Source: a virus. From it: 29,111 nucleotides of DNA. The notes under the pieces are model-generated. The model was not told the DNA's origin, searched no databases, and saw nothing but the letters and a program-made list of their open reading frames with translations. Position 1 is the stretch's first letter. Every line of letters starts with the position of its first letter. A program made the translations under genes and the position numbers. The stretch lies in IMG/VR virus record IMGVR_UViG_3300006917_000105, positions 1 through 29,111 of that record; one strand, written 5' to 3'. This document shows positions 22,439 through 29,111 of the stretch, one piece after another.

Positions 22439-23998
22439 ATGCCCGGTATTTTCAGCCTGAGCGAGACAGTTCGGTTCACTCTCCCTGTGTTCAAGATGTC
22501 GTTGCCTGCTGCGTTTAGCGGCGACATCACATACACGCTGTTTGGCCTTCCCCCTGCGAGCTTGGCGATTACGGATCTAAGGGTTAGCCTTCAGATTGAC
22601 GGCACGTCCAAGTTCGCGGCGCAAGCTGTCAACTTGGACGGAACCATCACGGGCCAGACAGGGATTCTGGTCAAGGTCAGCGGCGGCATCGTCACCGTTC
22701 TAGCGGATACTACCTACACGGGGGCTGTTGGCAACGGCGCAGGACGATACGTCGTCCGTGTCTACTCAAATACTTACAGCAGCGCGAGCTACCCTTCGAC
22801 GGATTGGGCCGATGTGGGCACCAACGTCTCTGTTGGCGCATTGGACGCGACCACAGCCAAGACGGCGGTCACGGCAGGCACGATCTACACGAACGCGGCT
22901 ACTGCGGCCACACAAGCCACTACTGCGGCTACGCAGGCAACTACTGCTGCTACGCAAGCCACCACGGCAGCTTCGCAGGCCACGACAGCGGCTACGCAAG
23001 CGACGAACGCAGCAAGTTCGGCGGCGGCGGTCAACACGCAAGTCCAGACGGGTGGCTACATCTACACCCAACTGCATACAGGCGGTGCCGTGTACGACGG
23101 TGCCACCGCAGCCACCGCTGCAAACACGGAACTGCAAACAGGTGGCTACGTCTACACGCAGCTTCACACTGGAGGCAATGTCTACGACGGGGCTACTGCG
23201 GCTACCACCGCGAATACGGAGTTGCAAACGGGCGGCTACGTCTACACCCAACTGCACACAGGTGGGAATGTCTACGATGGGGCGACTCGTTCCAATTCCC
23301 AACTTCAAGCTGGTGGCGACGTATACGACAACGCAGCCTCTGCGGCGACAGACGCGGCTGCGGCTGCACTAGCGGCAGGCAACGCTGAAACGGCTGCAAA
23401 CAACGCGGAGGTGCAAGCAACTATCGCTGCCACGGCTGTGACTGCGGGTGGCACGGTTTACGACCAACTGCAACCGGGCGGCGACGTGTACGACAATGCG
23501 GCTGCTGCGGCTACGGATGCGGCTGCGGCTGCTGTTGCCGCGACCAATGCCGAGACGGCAGCAACCAACGCTGAGACAGCGGCTACCAATGCCGAGACTC
23601 AGGCCACTATCGCAGCGACAGCCCTGACGGCTGGCGGCACGGTCTATGACGAACTGCAACCGGGTGGTGATGTATACGACAACGTGGCAGCAGCGGCTGC
23701 GAACACGACCTCGCAGATCCCTGTGCCAGACCTGATCCCTTCCATCCTCACCCCCTCGCTCACCCCCAGCATGTCGGATCAGGTGGCCCTGCTCTACCTG
23801 TTGCTTTCTGGCTTGCCCCGCACGTTCGACCCTGCGACTGGCCGCATCTACCTCGACTTGAGTCCGATGTATGTGCCCGCTGGGCCTGTGCCGCCGGGGA
23901 AGGTGGCGTTCTACCAGTGCTGGGCTGATCCTGCTCGGACGATCCCCCCGACCACGCTGGCGGCAGTCGTCGCGCAAGACCCTCTGACGGTGGTCTAA
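22439..23998 (+). CDS. Repeat-rich tail fibre protein
   Basis: ATG with a strong SD (AGGAGGAT, about 22426-22433). The 519-residue product has a beta-rich N-terminal domain (about 1-135), resembling BppU-like or other Ig-type fibre heads, then a repeat shaft. The shaft comprises about five to six 7-residue TAATQAT units (about 154-195), three near-identical 30-residue units with TGGYVYTQLHTGG and VYDGAT (about 200-285), and 62-residue-spaced units with TAGGTVYD and QPGGDVYDN mixed with TNAETAA heptads (about 290-420). The C-terminal ~95 residues are globular and proline-rich. Low-complexity alanine/threonine heptads with Gly-Tyr-Asp punctuations fit a trimeric fibre shaft at the virion surface. 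No catalytic motif is seen. Confidence 0.75.
   Translation: MPGIFSLSETVRFTLPVFKMSLPAAFSGDITYTLFGLPPASLAITDLRVSLQIDGTSKFAAQAVNLDGTITGQTGILVKVSGGIVTVLADTTYTGAVGNGAGRYVVRVYSNTYSSASYPSTDWADVGTNVSVGALDATTAKTAVTAGTIYTNAATAATQATTAATQATTAATQATTAASQATTAATQATNAASSAAAVNTQVQTGGYIYTQLHTGGAVYDGATAATAANTELQTGGYVYTQLHTGGNVYDGATAATTANTELQTGGYVYTQLHTGGNVYDGATRSNSQLQAGGDVYDNAASAATDAAAAALAAGNAETAANNAEVQATIAATAVTAGGTVYDQLQPGGDVYDNAAAAATDAAAAAVAATNAETAATNAETAATNAETQATIAATALTAGGTVYDELQPGGDVYDNVAAAAANTTSQIPVPDLIPSILTPSLTPSMSDQVALLYLLLSGLPRTFDPATGRIYLDLSPMYVPAGPVPPGKVAFYQCWADPARTIPPTTLAAVVAQDPLTVV
22899..23031 (+). repeat. In-frame 21-bp tandem repeats encoding TAATQAT heptads
   Basis: About five to six degenerate 21-bp units (consensus around ACTGCGGCTACGCAAGCCAC) lie in frame in the fibre gene. 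Synonymous differences between units show the array has diverged in DNA while the protein repeat is kept. Confidence 0.7.
23035..23304 (+). repeat. Three 90-bp in-frame tandem repeats in the fibre gene
   Basis: The segment GGTGGCTAC / GGCGGCTAC recurs at 23051, 23141 and 23231, exactly 90 bp apart, so each unit is 30 codons. Copies differ at several third positions but encode nearly the same amino acids; the last unit is replaced after VYDGAT by a different sequence. Confidence 0.75.
23447..23690 (+). repeat. Long in-frame repeat (186-bp spacing) in the fibre gene
   Basis: GGT/GGC-GGC-ACG segments at 23447 and 23633 are 186 bp (62 codons) apart and are each followed by VYDxLQPGGDVYDN. Between them lie three 21-bp TNAETAA units. 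Confidence 0.6.
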
Positions 23999-23999
23999 C

Positions 24000-26792
24000 A
24001 TGATTCCTGTTATTCCCCTCGCCCCCCTCTTGTCGGGGCCGTTTGACCCAGCCTCACCCAACGCGCTGCCTGTTGGCGCACCGCCATCGGCGGCGTTGGC
24101 CACGCTTCGCACTGATGGGGAAGGACAGGTCATCTGGGGTTCTCTGGACTCCCAGACGGCGAACACCTCCATCTGGTCTTTCGTGCGCTATCAGATCAGC
24201 CCTGACCAAGGGCTGCTGACCAGCCGAGGGTTCATCGTCGATACGGAGATGGACACCCTGCCCGAGAACAACCCCGACTACGAGTGGTTCCGAGGGGCCT
24301 CTTTCGGGCAGTCCTTCTTGACTGTCGGCCCCCCTTCGTTCCTAAACCTCAAGTCCACCGTCGCAAGCCCTGACCTCTACTACTCGTTCTACTACCAGCG
24401 GGTCGAGCCTTTCCTCAACAATACGACCATCTTTGACCTCGATGCTCGTTTCTTGCTCGACTACGGCACGCAAGGCACGGGCGATGCTCGGATTGCCTTG
24501 CAGGACACTGTCCGCTATGTCGAGCTTGCGACCCTGCTTTATGCCGACCCGCTCGGCAACCGCATCCGCAGGATTATCAACAACCCCTCGCTCTCCTTTG
24601 CTGGCCTCATCGTTCCAACGGACAGTACGGCTTGGGCTTCTAGCGGCTTCATCCTTGCTACCCCCTATGAGCGAGTCCTCAATACCCGCATGTCGCACCC
24701 CCTCGGCGCGGGGTACTTTGCGGGCACTCTCGACCCCTACATCACCCCGCTGACAGGAACGATCAGCACCGCGCAGACAAGCAACCTCTACGCGCCTACG
24801 GTGCGTATGCTCGGCACCAGCACGCGGTTTGAGCAAGAGATCAACCCCGGCGATTTCGTCAAGACCGATGATGGCCGCACGTTCACTGTCTCGGTCGTGT
24901 CCTCGCAAGAGAGGATGACCTTTACGACGGCCCCTACCACGCCGATCAGCGACAGCTCGCTGTACACCACGCCCTACGCGGACACCAACTCGCGCATCAC
25001 CGAAGCTCGCCTCAAGATGACGACGTACCCTGCCATTGCAGGCAACGTGGACACAGGGGCCTACTTCAGCGGCAAGGCCAACGGCTTCCTCTACACCGTG
25101 TCCCTGCAAGTCGTGGGCGGTGCCCCTGCCGTGCGCCTGCTTCAGAATGGCCCCAGCAGCGCAAGCCTCCTGACGGTCTTTTACAACTGGAACGACGACG
25201 ACTTCCACAGCTACCGCGTATGGGCTGATGCGAGTGCGGACAACCTGACGCTTTCGATCGACGATGTCGTCGTCGGTGCCGTTGCCCTGTCTGCGTTCGC
25301 GGCAACACTGATGACCGAGGATGTGCGGTTCGGTCACGCCAACGGCTCCTCAACCATCGCATGGGAAACGCTCTCGCACATCTGGGTTCCCCCCCTCTCG
25401 GCCATCCGCACGCTGGGCGTCTGGCTAGGCGGCGACCGCAACAACATCGACAACTGGAAGCTGCCCCGCACGGACAGCACGCTCGCGCCCAACAGCAGCA
25501 CCTCCGCGATCATCTATGCGATGGACTGGACTTCGCCTATCGAGGTTCGCGTCCACCGTGACCCCACCTTCGGCGTGTCGGTCTATCGCCCAGACCTCAT
25601 CTCAGCAGCGGTGTTCCCGCCCACTTGGACAGGCACCCCGCAGTTCAACAGCGAGTACACCGACCCGACGCTGGCTTGGATCAACGTCGAGGAAACCCGC
25701 CTGCCCGCACAAGAGGGCGAGGTGTTTGGCTCTGTCGCCTTCGGTTCGATTGACCCGCAGAGCATCTGCTACCAGTCGTGGGATTACGTCCGCTATCGGC
25801 TCTACCAGTGGCCCGATGTGGACACTCGCAGCCCAGAGCATCATGTCCTCAACCACGCCAACCAGATCGGCTCGACCGAACTGTTTGGCCAGACGGAAAC
25901 GGAAACGCTTGTCGTCGAGTCCTTGGACAACCGCACGGTCAGCTTCATCCCCACGGACATCTACGCCCAGAGCGTCTACCGCGTCATTGACGGCAACACG
26001 CTGATCAGCGCGAACTACTGGACGTTCGACCCCCAGAGCCAGACAGTCCAGCTTGGCTATGATGCTGACGGCTTCCCTGTGACCTTCAGCAGCGATCATG
26101 CCGCCGTGACGCTGGTCTTTGTGCCCGGAACCCCGGTCACCTCGACCTACCTCGCCAGCGTGCCTCTGCTCCAGACGGCTACACTGCTCAACGAAGGCAC
26201 GCCTCCGTTCGTCCTCCAGCAAGCCGAGGACATCACGCGCTCGGTCGTCGCGGGCGGCATTGTGGTCGATCCGACCACTGGCGGGTTCATCGACAACACG
26301 CCCTACAGCACGCTTGACTTCACGGCACCCTTTAGCGACATCCCGCCCATTCCTCCCGCTCCAGCCCCGCCGCCGCAAGTCGAGTCGATCTATCAGGACG
26401 TTACGGTCTACACGATCACGAACGAGGCGCAGCAGAACCTCATCGCCATCTGCGACGACTCTCTCGCGACCATCGACTTCAGCGGGGAGATCGCACCCAA
26501 CACGGTCGCCGTCGGCCCTCAGTTCCAAGAGTATGGGCCTATTCCGCATGAGCCACCGTGGGCACAAGCGGGTCTGTTCCCCGCTGGCCCGACCTCGACC
26601 ACAGGCGTTCTTCGCCTCTCTGGTGGCCCTTCGACCGTGGGCCTCCAGAACGACGGCATGGGCGGCATTACCGTTTGGTCAACTAGCGGCACACTTGGCC
26701 CTGCTGGCTTGTTCGTCCTAGCTCCGACCAAGGGACAGGGCATCAATCAGCAAGTGTTTATCTATCAGAATGGCGTGCCCTTGTTCCCCTAA
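24000..26792 (+). CDS. Large virion/adsorption protein with possible LamG-like lectin domains
   Basis: ATG 1 nt after the fibre gene stop, with weak SD (coupling). The 930-residue product starts with a short hydrophobic proline-rich leader (MIPVIPLAPLLSG) that lacks a basic N-terminus and is unlikely to be a signal peptide. Around residues 100-200 and 331-465 are beta-rich segments with features of concanavalin/LamG folds: YYSFYYQRV, IFDLDARFLLDYG, and later AYFSGKANGFLYTVSL, a DDDFHSYRVWAD strand and NLTLSIDDVVVG. Such domains bind glycans in phage adsorption proteins. The remaining parts are beta-rich with PPIPPAPAPPPQVES near 785, a probable linker to a C-terminal domain. Beside the fibre gene it likely belongs to the receptor-binding apparatus; the lectin assignment is tentative. 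Confidence 0.68.
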   Translation: MIPVIPLAPLLSGPFDPASPNALPVGAPPSAALATLRTDGEGQVIWGSLDSQTANTSIWSFVRYQISPDQGLLTSRGFIVDTEMDTLPENNPDYEWFRGASFGQSFLTVGPPSFLNLKSTVASPDLYYSFYYQRVEPFLNNTTIFDLDARFLLDYGTQGTGDARIALQDTVRYVELATLLYADPLGNRIRRIINNPSLSFAGLIVPTDSTAWASSGFILATPYERVLNTRMSHPLGAGYFAGTLDPYITPLTGTISTAQTSNLYAPTVRMLGTSTRFEQEINPGDFVKTDDGRTFTVSVVSSQERMTFTTAPTTPISDSSLYTTPYADTNSRITEARLKMTTYPAIAGNVDTGAYFSGKANGFLYTVSLQVVGGAPAVRLLQNGPSSASLLTVFYNWNDDDFHSYRVWADASADNLTLSIDDVVVGAVALSAFAATLMTEDVRFGHANGSSTIAWETLSHIWVPPLSAIRTLGVWLGGDRNNIDNWKLPRTDSTLAPNSSTSAIIYAMDWTSPIEVRVHRDPTFGVSVYRPDLISAAVFPPTWTGTPQFNSEYTDPTLAWINVEETRLPAQEGEVFGSVAFGSIDPQSICYQSWDYVRYRLYQWPDVDTRSPEHHVLNHANQIGSTELFGQTETETLVVESLDNRTVSFIPTDIYAQSVYRVIDGNTLISANYWTFDPQSQTVQLGYDADGFPVTFSSDHAAVTLVFVPGTPVTSTYLASVPLLQTATLLNEGTPPFVLQQAEDITRSVVAGGIVVDPTTGGFIDNTPYSTLDFTAPFSDIPPIPPAPAPPPQVESIYQDVTVYTITNEAQQNLIAICDDSLATIDFSGEIAPNTVAVGPQFQEYGPIPHEPPWAQAGLFPAGPTSTTGVLRLSGGPSTVGLQNDGMGGITVWSTSGTLGPAGLFVLAPTKGQGINQQVFIYQNGVPLFP

Positions 26793-26874
26793 CGGCTGCA
26801 TACGGTAGCAGGGGTATCGTTTGCCAGACTATGCCTGCCCCAAGGCAGGACAACACCCGCCGTAGGTGCTACCG
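26793..26874 (+). promoter_or_regulatory. Structured intergenic leader with an inverted repeat ending at the start codon
   Basis: CGGTAGCA (26803-26810) is perfectly complementary to TGCTACCG (26867-26874), whose last base touches the ATG at 26875. Inside it, CCTGCC / GGCAGG (26834-26839 with 26844-26849) form a 6-bp, 4-nt-loop hairpin. The SD AGGTG (26864-26868) lies at the edge of the outer stem. No U-run follows the hairpin, so a classic terminator is not supported; a translational control or processing structure is possible. Confidence 0.4.
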
Positions 26875-27516
26875 ATGCCAGCCTTCCAAGACAAACTGCC
26901 GCAGCCCAAGACAGGGATCAGCTTCCAACTGCACAGCGCAGGAGAGGAAACCGTCAGCGGCCCTCGCGGCGATGTGTTCCTCACGCTGACCGACGCCGCG
27001 ACTGGCGAAGTCGTGCAGCAAGTCGAGAAGCGCAACATCATCACTCGTGATGCGGGCATCCTCGCGGCGATCCTGTTCAAGAACAGCGCGGCCCGAGATG
27101 GCTTGAACATGCTCGCGGTAGGCACTGGCGCGACTGGCAACATCCTGTCGCCCGACGCCCCGGACAACCGCCAGCGCAAGCTCAACACCCCGCTCTTTCG
27201 CAAGGCGTTCTCCAGCACGACCTTCCGTACCACTGGTGGTGTCGCGGTAGCCTACCCCACCAACATCGTGGACTTCACGACCACCTTTGCTGCGGGAGAA
27301 GCCAACGGCCCCCTCAACGAGATGGGCCTCGTCTCGGCCATCAACATTGCTGGCCCCGCGCTGCCCAACACCAATGGTGGTCTGCCTGCGCCCCCGAACT
27401 ATGACCCGACCGTGGACGTTACGAACCTCGACATCCTCGCGAACTACTTGTCGTTCCCTGTCGTGTCCAAAACGCCTGCGACCGTGTTGACCATCACATG
27501 GAGGTTGAGCTTTTAG
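26875..27516 (+). CDS. Virion structural protein, fibre-accessory type (213 aa)
   Basis: I prefer the ATG at 26875; the GTG at 26866 in the same frame would overlap the candidate SD (AGGTG). The product has an N-terminal disordered part, then strands and helices in a pattern I recall from small virion proteins coded beside tail fibres: EKRNIITRDAGILAAILF (around 50-67), a LAVGTGATG motif near 80, KLNTPLFRK, then an ANGPLNEMGLV motif near 143 and a beta end LTITWRLSF. The combination of 'NxIT-x-G-x-LA', 'VGTG' and 'ANG-x-x-x-E-x-GL' is typical of such proteins; their exact function is not known to me. It stands alone behind a structured 82-nt leader and is followed after 9 nt by an HNH gene. 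Confidence 0.72.
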   Translation: MPAFQDKLPQPKTGISFQLHSAGEETVSGPRGDVFLTLTDAATGEVVQQVEKRNIITRDAGILAAILFKNSAARDGLNMLAVGTGATGNILSPDAPDNRQRKLNTPLFRKAFSSTTFRTTGGVAVAYPTNIVDFTTTFAAGEANGPLNEMGLVSAINIAGPALPNTNGGLPAPPNYDPTVDVTNLDILANYLSFPVVSKTPATVLTITWRLSF

Positions 27517-27525
27517 TAGCTTGAA

Positions 27526-28332
27526 ATGATTATGAAACTCTGCCCTGCTTGCAAAGTTGAGAAGCCTTCAACGGAGTACGGTTTCAGCCGTACTCGCCGT
27601 GATGGTCTTTCTCCTTACTGTAAGCCGTGTGGCAAAGAGAAGGCAAACGCCCTCGCCAAACGGCCAGATCAGGCGCAGAAGCGCAAGGACTGGTACGAGG
27701 CCAATCGTGACAAGGTGCAGAAGCAGGCCAAGACCCGCTGGCAGGAAAAGAAAGAAGCCTACAACCCTGCGCGACAGCGATGGGCAGAGGAAAACCGCGA
27801 CAAGATGTTGAGGCACCAGAAAAATCTGCGTATCTCCTTCTTGGCCTTCATCGAGGAGATGAAGAAGGGTAAGCCCTGTTTGGATTGCGGCAAGGCATAC
27901 CCCAGCTACATCATGGAGTACGACCATGTGCGCGGGGAAAAGCGATTCAACATTGGCGGGATGGCGCACCATAAGCGTGATCGGGTGTTAGACGAGATCG
28001 CCAAGTGCGAACTCGTCTGCTGCGCTTGTCACCGCACCCGCAGCCACAAACGCCGCCAAGAAGCACAGACAGAGAGGCTGGTGGCGTTCAGAACATGGGT
28101 CAATCTGCTCAAGGAGAACCCTTGCAAAGATTGTGGTGCAGTTCTTCCTGCGGAAGCTATGGACTTTGACCATGTGCGGGGCGAGAAGAAGAAGGGTATC
28201 TCCAACATGTGGACTTGGCCACGCTCAAAGGTCTTGGCTGAGTTGGGGAAGTGCGATCTCGTATGCGCCAACTGCCACCGCGAACGAACAATTCAACGCC
28301 TATGGTCCATTGAAGGCAGGAAGGCAGCATGA
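27526..28332 (+). CDS. HNH-family endonuclease with zinc finger and two tandem HNH modules
   Basis: A 268-residue frame from ATG 27526 (an ATG at 27532 is an alternative); the SD is weak. The N-terminus has CPAC...CKPC (residues about 6-32) with a DGLSPYC motif, a zinc-finger type frequent in phage HNH proteins. After a basic helical linker (about 40-105) come two similar modules. Module 1 (about 121-180) has CLDC, EYDHVRGEK, and LVCCACHRTR. Module 2 (about 200-262) has CKDC, DFDHVRGEK and LVCANCHRER. Each has the CxxC, D-H and C-x-x-C-H elements of HNH/ββα-metal nucleases, so both could be active. It is probably a free-standing homing-type endonuclease nicking a related phage genome. Base and codon use, especially at its start, is more A/T-rich than in its neighbours, consistent with transfer. 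Its stop overlaps the next start. Confidence 0.8.
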   Translation: MIMKLCPACKVEKPSTEYGFSRTRRDGLSPYCKPCGKEKANALAKRPDQAQKRKDWYEANRDKVQKQAKTRWQEKKEAYNPARQRWAEENRDKMLRHQKNLRISFLAFIEEMKKGKPCLDCGKAYPSYIMEYDHVRGEKRFNIGGMAHHKRDRVLDEIAKCELVCCACHRTRSHKRRQEAQTERLVAFRTWVNLLKENPCKDCGAVLPAEAMDFDHVRGEKKKGISNMWTWPRSKVLAELGKCDLVCANCHRERTIQRLWSIEGRKAA

Positions 28333-29111
28333 GCGTCAAGGACACGATCAAGCAATACTCTGCCATCGACACAGCCCCCGCGCCTGTGACGGTTCCGAAT
28401 GATGTCAGCCGCAGCTTGCCGCCCGGTGACCGATCCTTCGCTGACGTAGTGTTCCAGTCGGGCAAGCCCGTGCTGGACTGCGAACTGAACCTCCAGCAGG
28501 ACGTGCAGACGTTCGCGGATGCGCTGGTCAGCAAGCACGGTCAGCAGTCGGGCATCTTCCGTGGCCAGACCCGCAACAACGCTTACGATGATTTCTCGTT
28601 CGACACGCCCCCGAGCGTGCCTGTGAACGGCTTCATCATGAAGCGGGTTGAGGCCATCGTGGCTGGCTTCCCGCTGGTCATCGAGTACACCAACACGCCC
28701 AACGACGGCGAGAACCTGATCCAACTCGACGCCCCCACGACCTTCGTCATCGGTGACCCAACCACCATCAAGCGCACGGACTTTGTGTTTCTTGAAGTCT
28801 GGCAGGCTCTGGTGGCCCCCTCCCCGCAAGCGCAGGCCACGGTCGCGCTCAATAGCGTCGTGGCAGGCGACACCCTCCAGTTCGCATGGGCAGGCCCAAC
28901 GACCTTTACGGCGGTGGCAATTCCTGCGGCCCCTACTGACTTTGCTGTGGGCATCGACGACACGGCGACTGCTGCCAACTTGGTGGTGGCCATCAACACG
29001 GTGCTAGCAGGCCAAGTCGCGGCAGTGGCTGCGGGCAACTATGTCCTCATCTACATCACCGACCCTGCTCTGGCGGGTGCGGCGGGCAACGGCCTCGTCC
29101 TCGCTGGCGCA
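28329..29111 (+). CDS. Large tail/baseplate protein, 3' partial
   Basis: The ATG overlaps the HNH stop by 4 nt (ATGA) and has an SD (CAGGAAGG) within the HNH gene's end. The frame stays open to the right edge for 261 codons, so the gene continues. The N-terminus contains FADVVFQSGKPVLDCELNLQ (about residues 37-56), very like the 'F-x-x-V-x-F-x-x-G-x-P-x-L-D-x-E-L-N-x-x-Q' motif at the start of large phage tail proteins, and FVFLEVWQ near 152, resembling the 'V-Y-L-E-V-W' motif that follows in the same proteins. The end of the visible part has TAANLVVAIN...AAGNGL, the same kind of small tail domain as in the gp25-like protein. A role in the baseplate or fibre network is likely; the precise family is not settled. 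Confidence 0.72.
   Translation, partial: MSVKDTIKQYSAIDTAPAPVTVPNDVSRSLPPGDRSFADVVFQSGKPVLDCELNLQQDVQTFADALVSKHGQQSGIFRGQTRNNAYDDFSFDTPPSVPVNGFIMKRVEAIVAGFPLVIEYTNTPNDGENLIQLDAPTTFVIGDPTTIKRTDFVFLEVWQALVAPSPQAQATVALNSVVAGDTLQFAWAGPTTFTAVAIPAAPTDFAVGIDDTATAANLVVAINTVLAGQVAAVAAGNYVLIYITDPALAGAAGNGLVLAGA

Noticed and set aside
27487-27517. TTGACC...TTTAGT as a promoter for the HNH gene
   Set aside because: The spacing is about 19 bp, the -10 match is weak, and the sequence is inside the end of a coding region.
1-29111. tRNA genes, CRISPR arrays, insertion sequences, integrase or replication genes
   Set aside because: None was found on visual reading; only tandem repeats inside the fibre gene and the three intergenic elements recur.

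Overview
The window is a structural-gene stretch of a large, GC-rich (roughly 60 % by eye) tailed bacteriophage, very probably contractile-tailed (myovirus-like). The evidence is a baseplate gene run with a gp25-like wedge protein followed at once by a baseplate J/gp6-like protein. Very large, beta-rich, threonine/glycine/proline-rich virion proteins and an alanine/threonine repeat fibre surround this run. Every supported gene lies on the + strand, spacing is a few bases or a short overlap, and there is no gene-free stretch over 300 bases. I cannot name the host or a close relative from sequence alone.

Layout. (1) 1-11832: the 3' part of a giant structural gene (at least 2563 residues, open at the left edge), then a 77-residue coiled-coil-like protein, a 987-residue structural protein with helical ends, and a 314-residue protein of unknown function. 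(2) 11833-14092: a cassette of seven small unrecognised genes (56-127 residues), including a 58-residue gene at 12227-12403. Three of its intergenic gaps carry one shared element with exact internal spacing (GAAA-N3-GTTAGCCC-N11-CGCGTACAC), followed 7-9 nt later by a stem-loop and a strong ribosome binding site. I read this as a phage promoter family with a 5'-leader hairpin; it is the most unusual thing here. (3) 14174-26792: the baseplate/tail-fibre module: gp25-like wedge (TTG start), J/gp6-like wedge, a 1100-residue protein with histidine motifs, a 519-residue repeat-rich fibre protein and a 930-residue protein with possible lectin-like (LamG) domains. (4) 26793-29111: a structured 82-nt leader, a 213-residue virion protein, a free-standing HNH-family gene with a zinc-finger N-terminus and two tandem HNH modules, and the start of another large tail protein that runs off the right edge.

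How the parts fit. The large genes look translationally coupled (ATGA-type or 1-10 nt overlaps) and probably build the baseplate and host-adsorption apparatus. The small-gene cassette interrupts this morphogenesis operon. Its own repeated regulatory element and strong SD sequences suggest it is transcribed on a different schedule or at a different level from the tail genes. The HNH gene is probably a mobile passenger. No tRNA, CRISPR array, insertion sequence, integrase, replication gene or classical U-tract terminator was seen.
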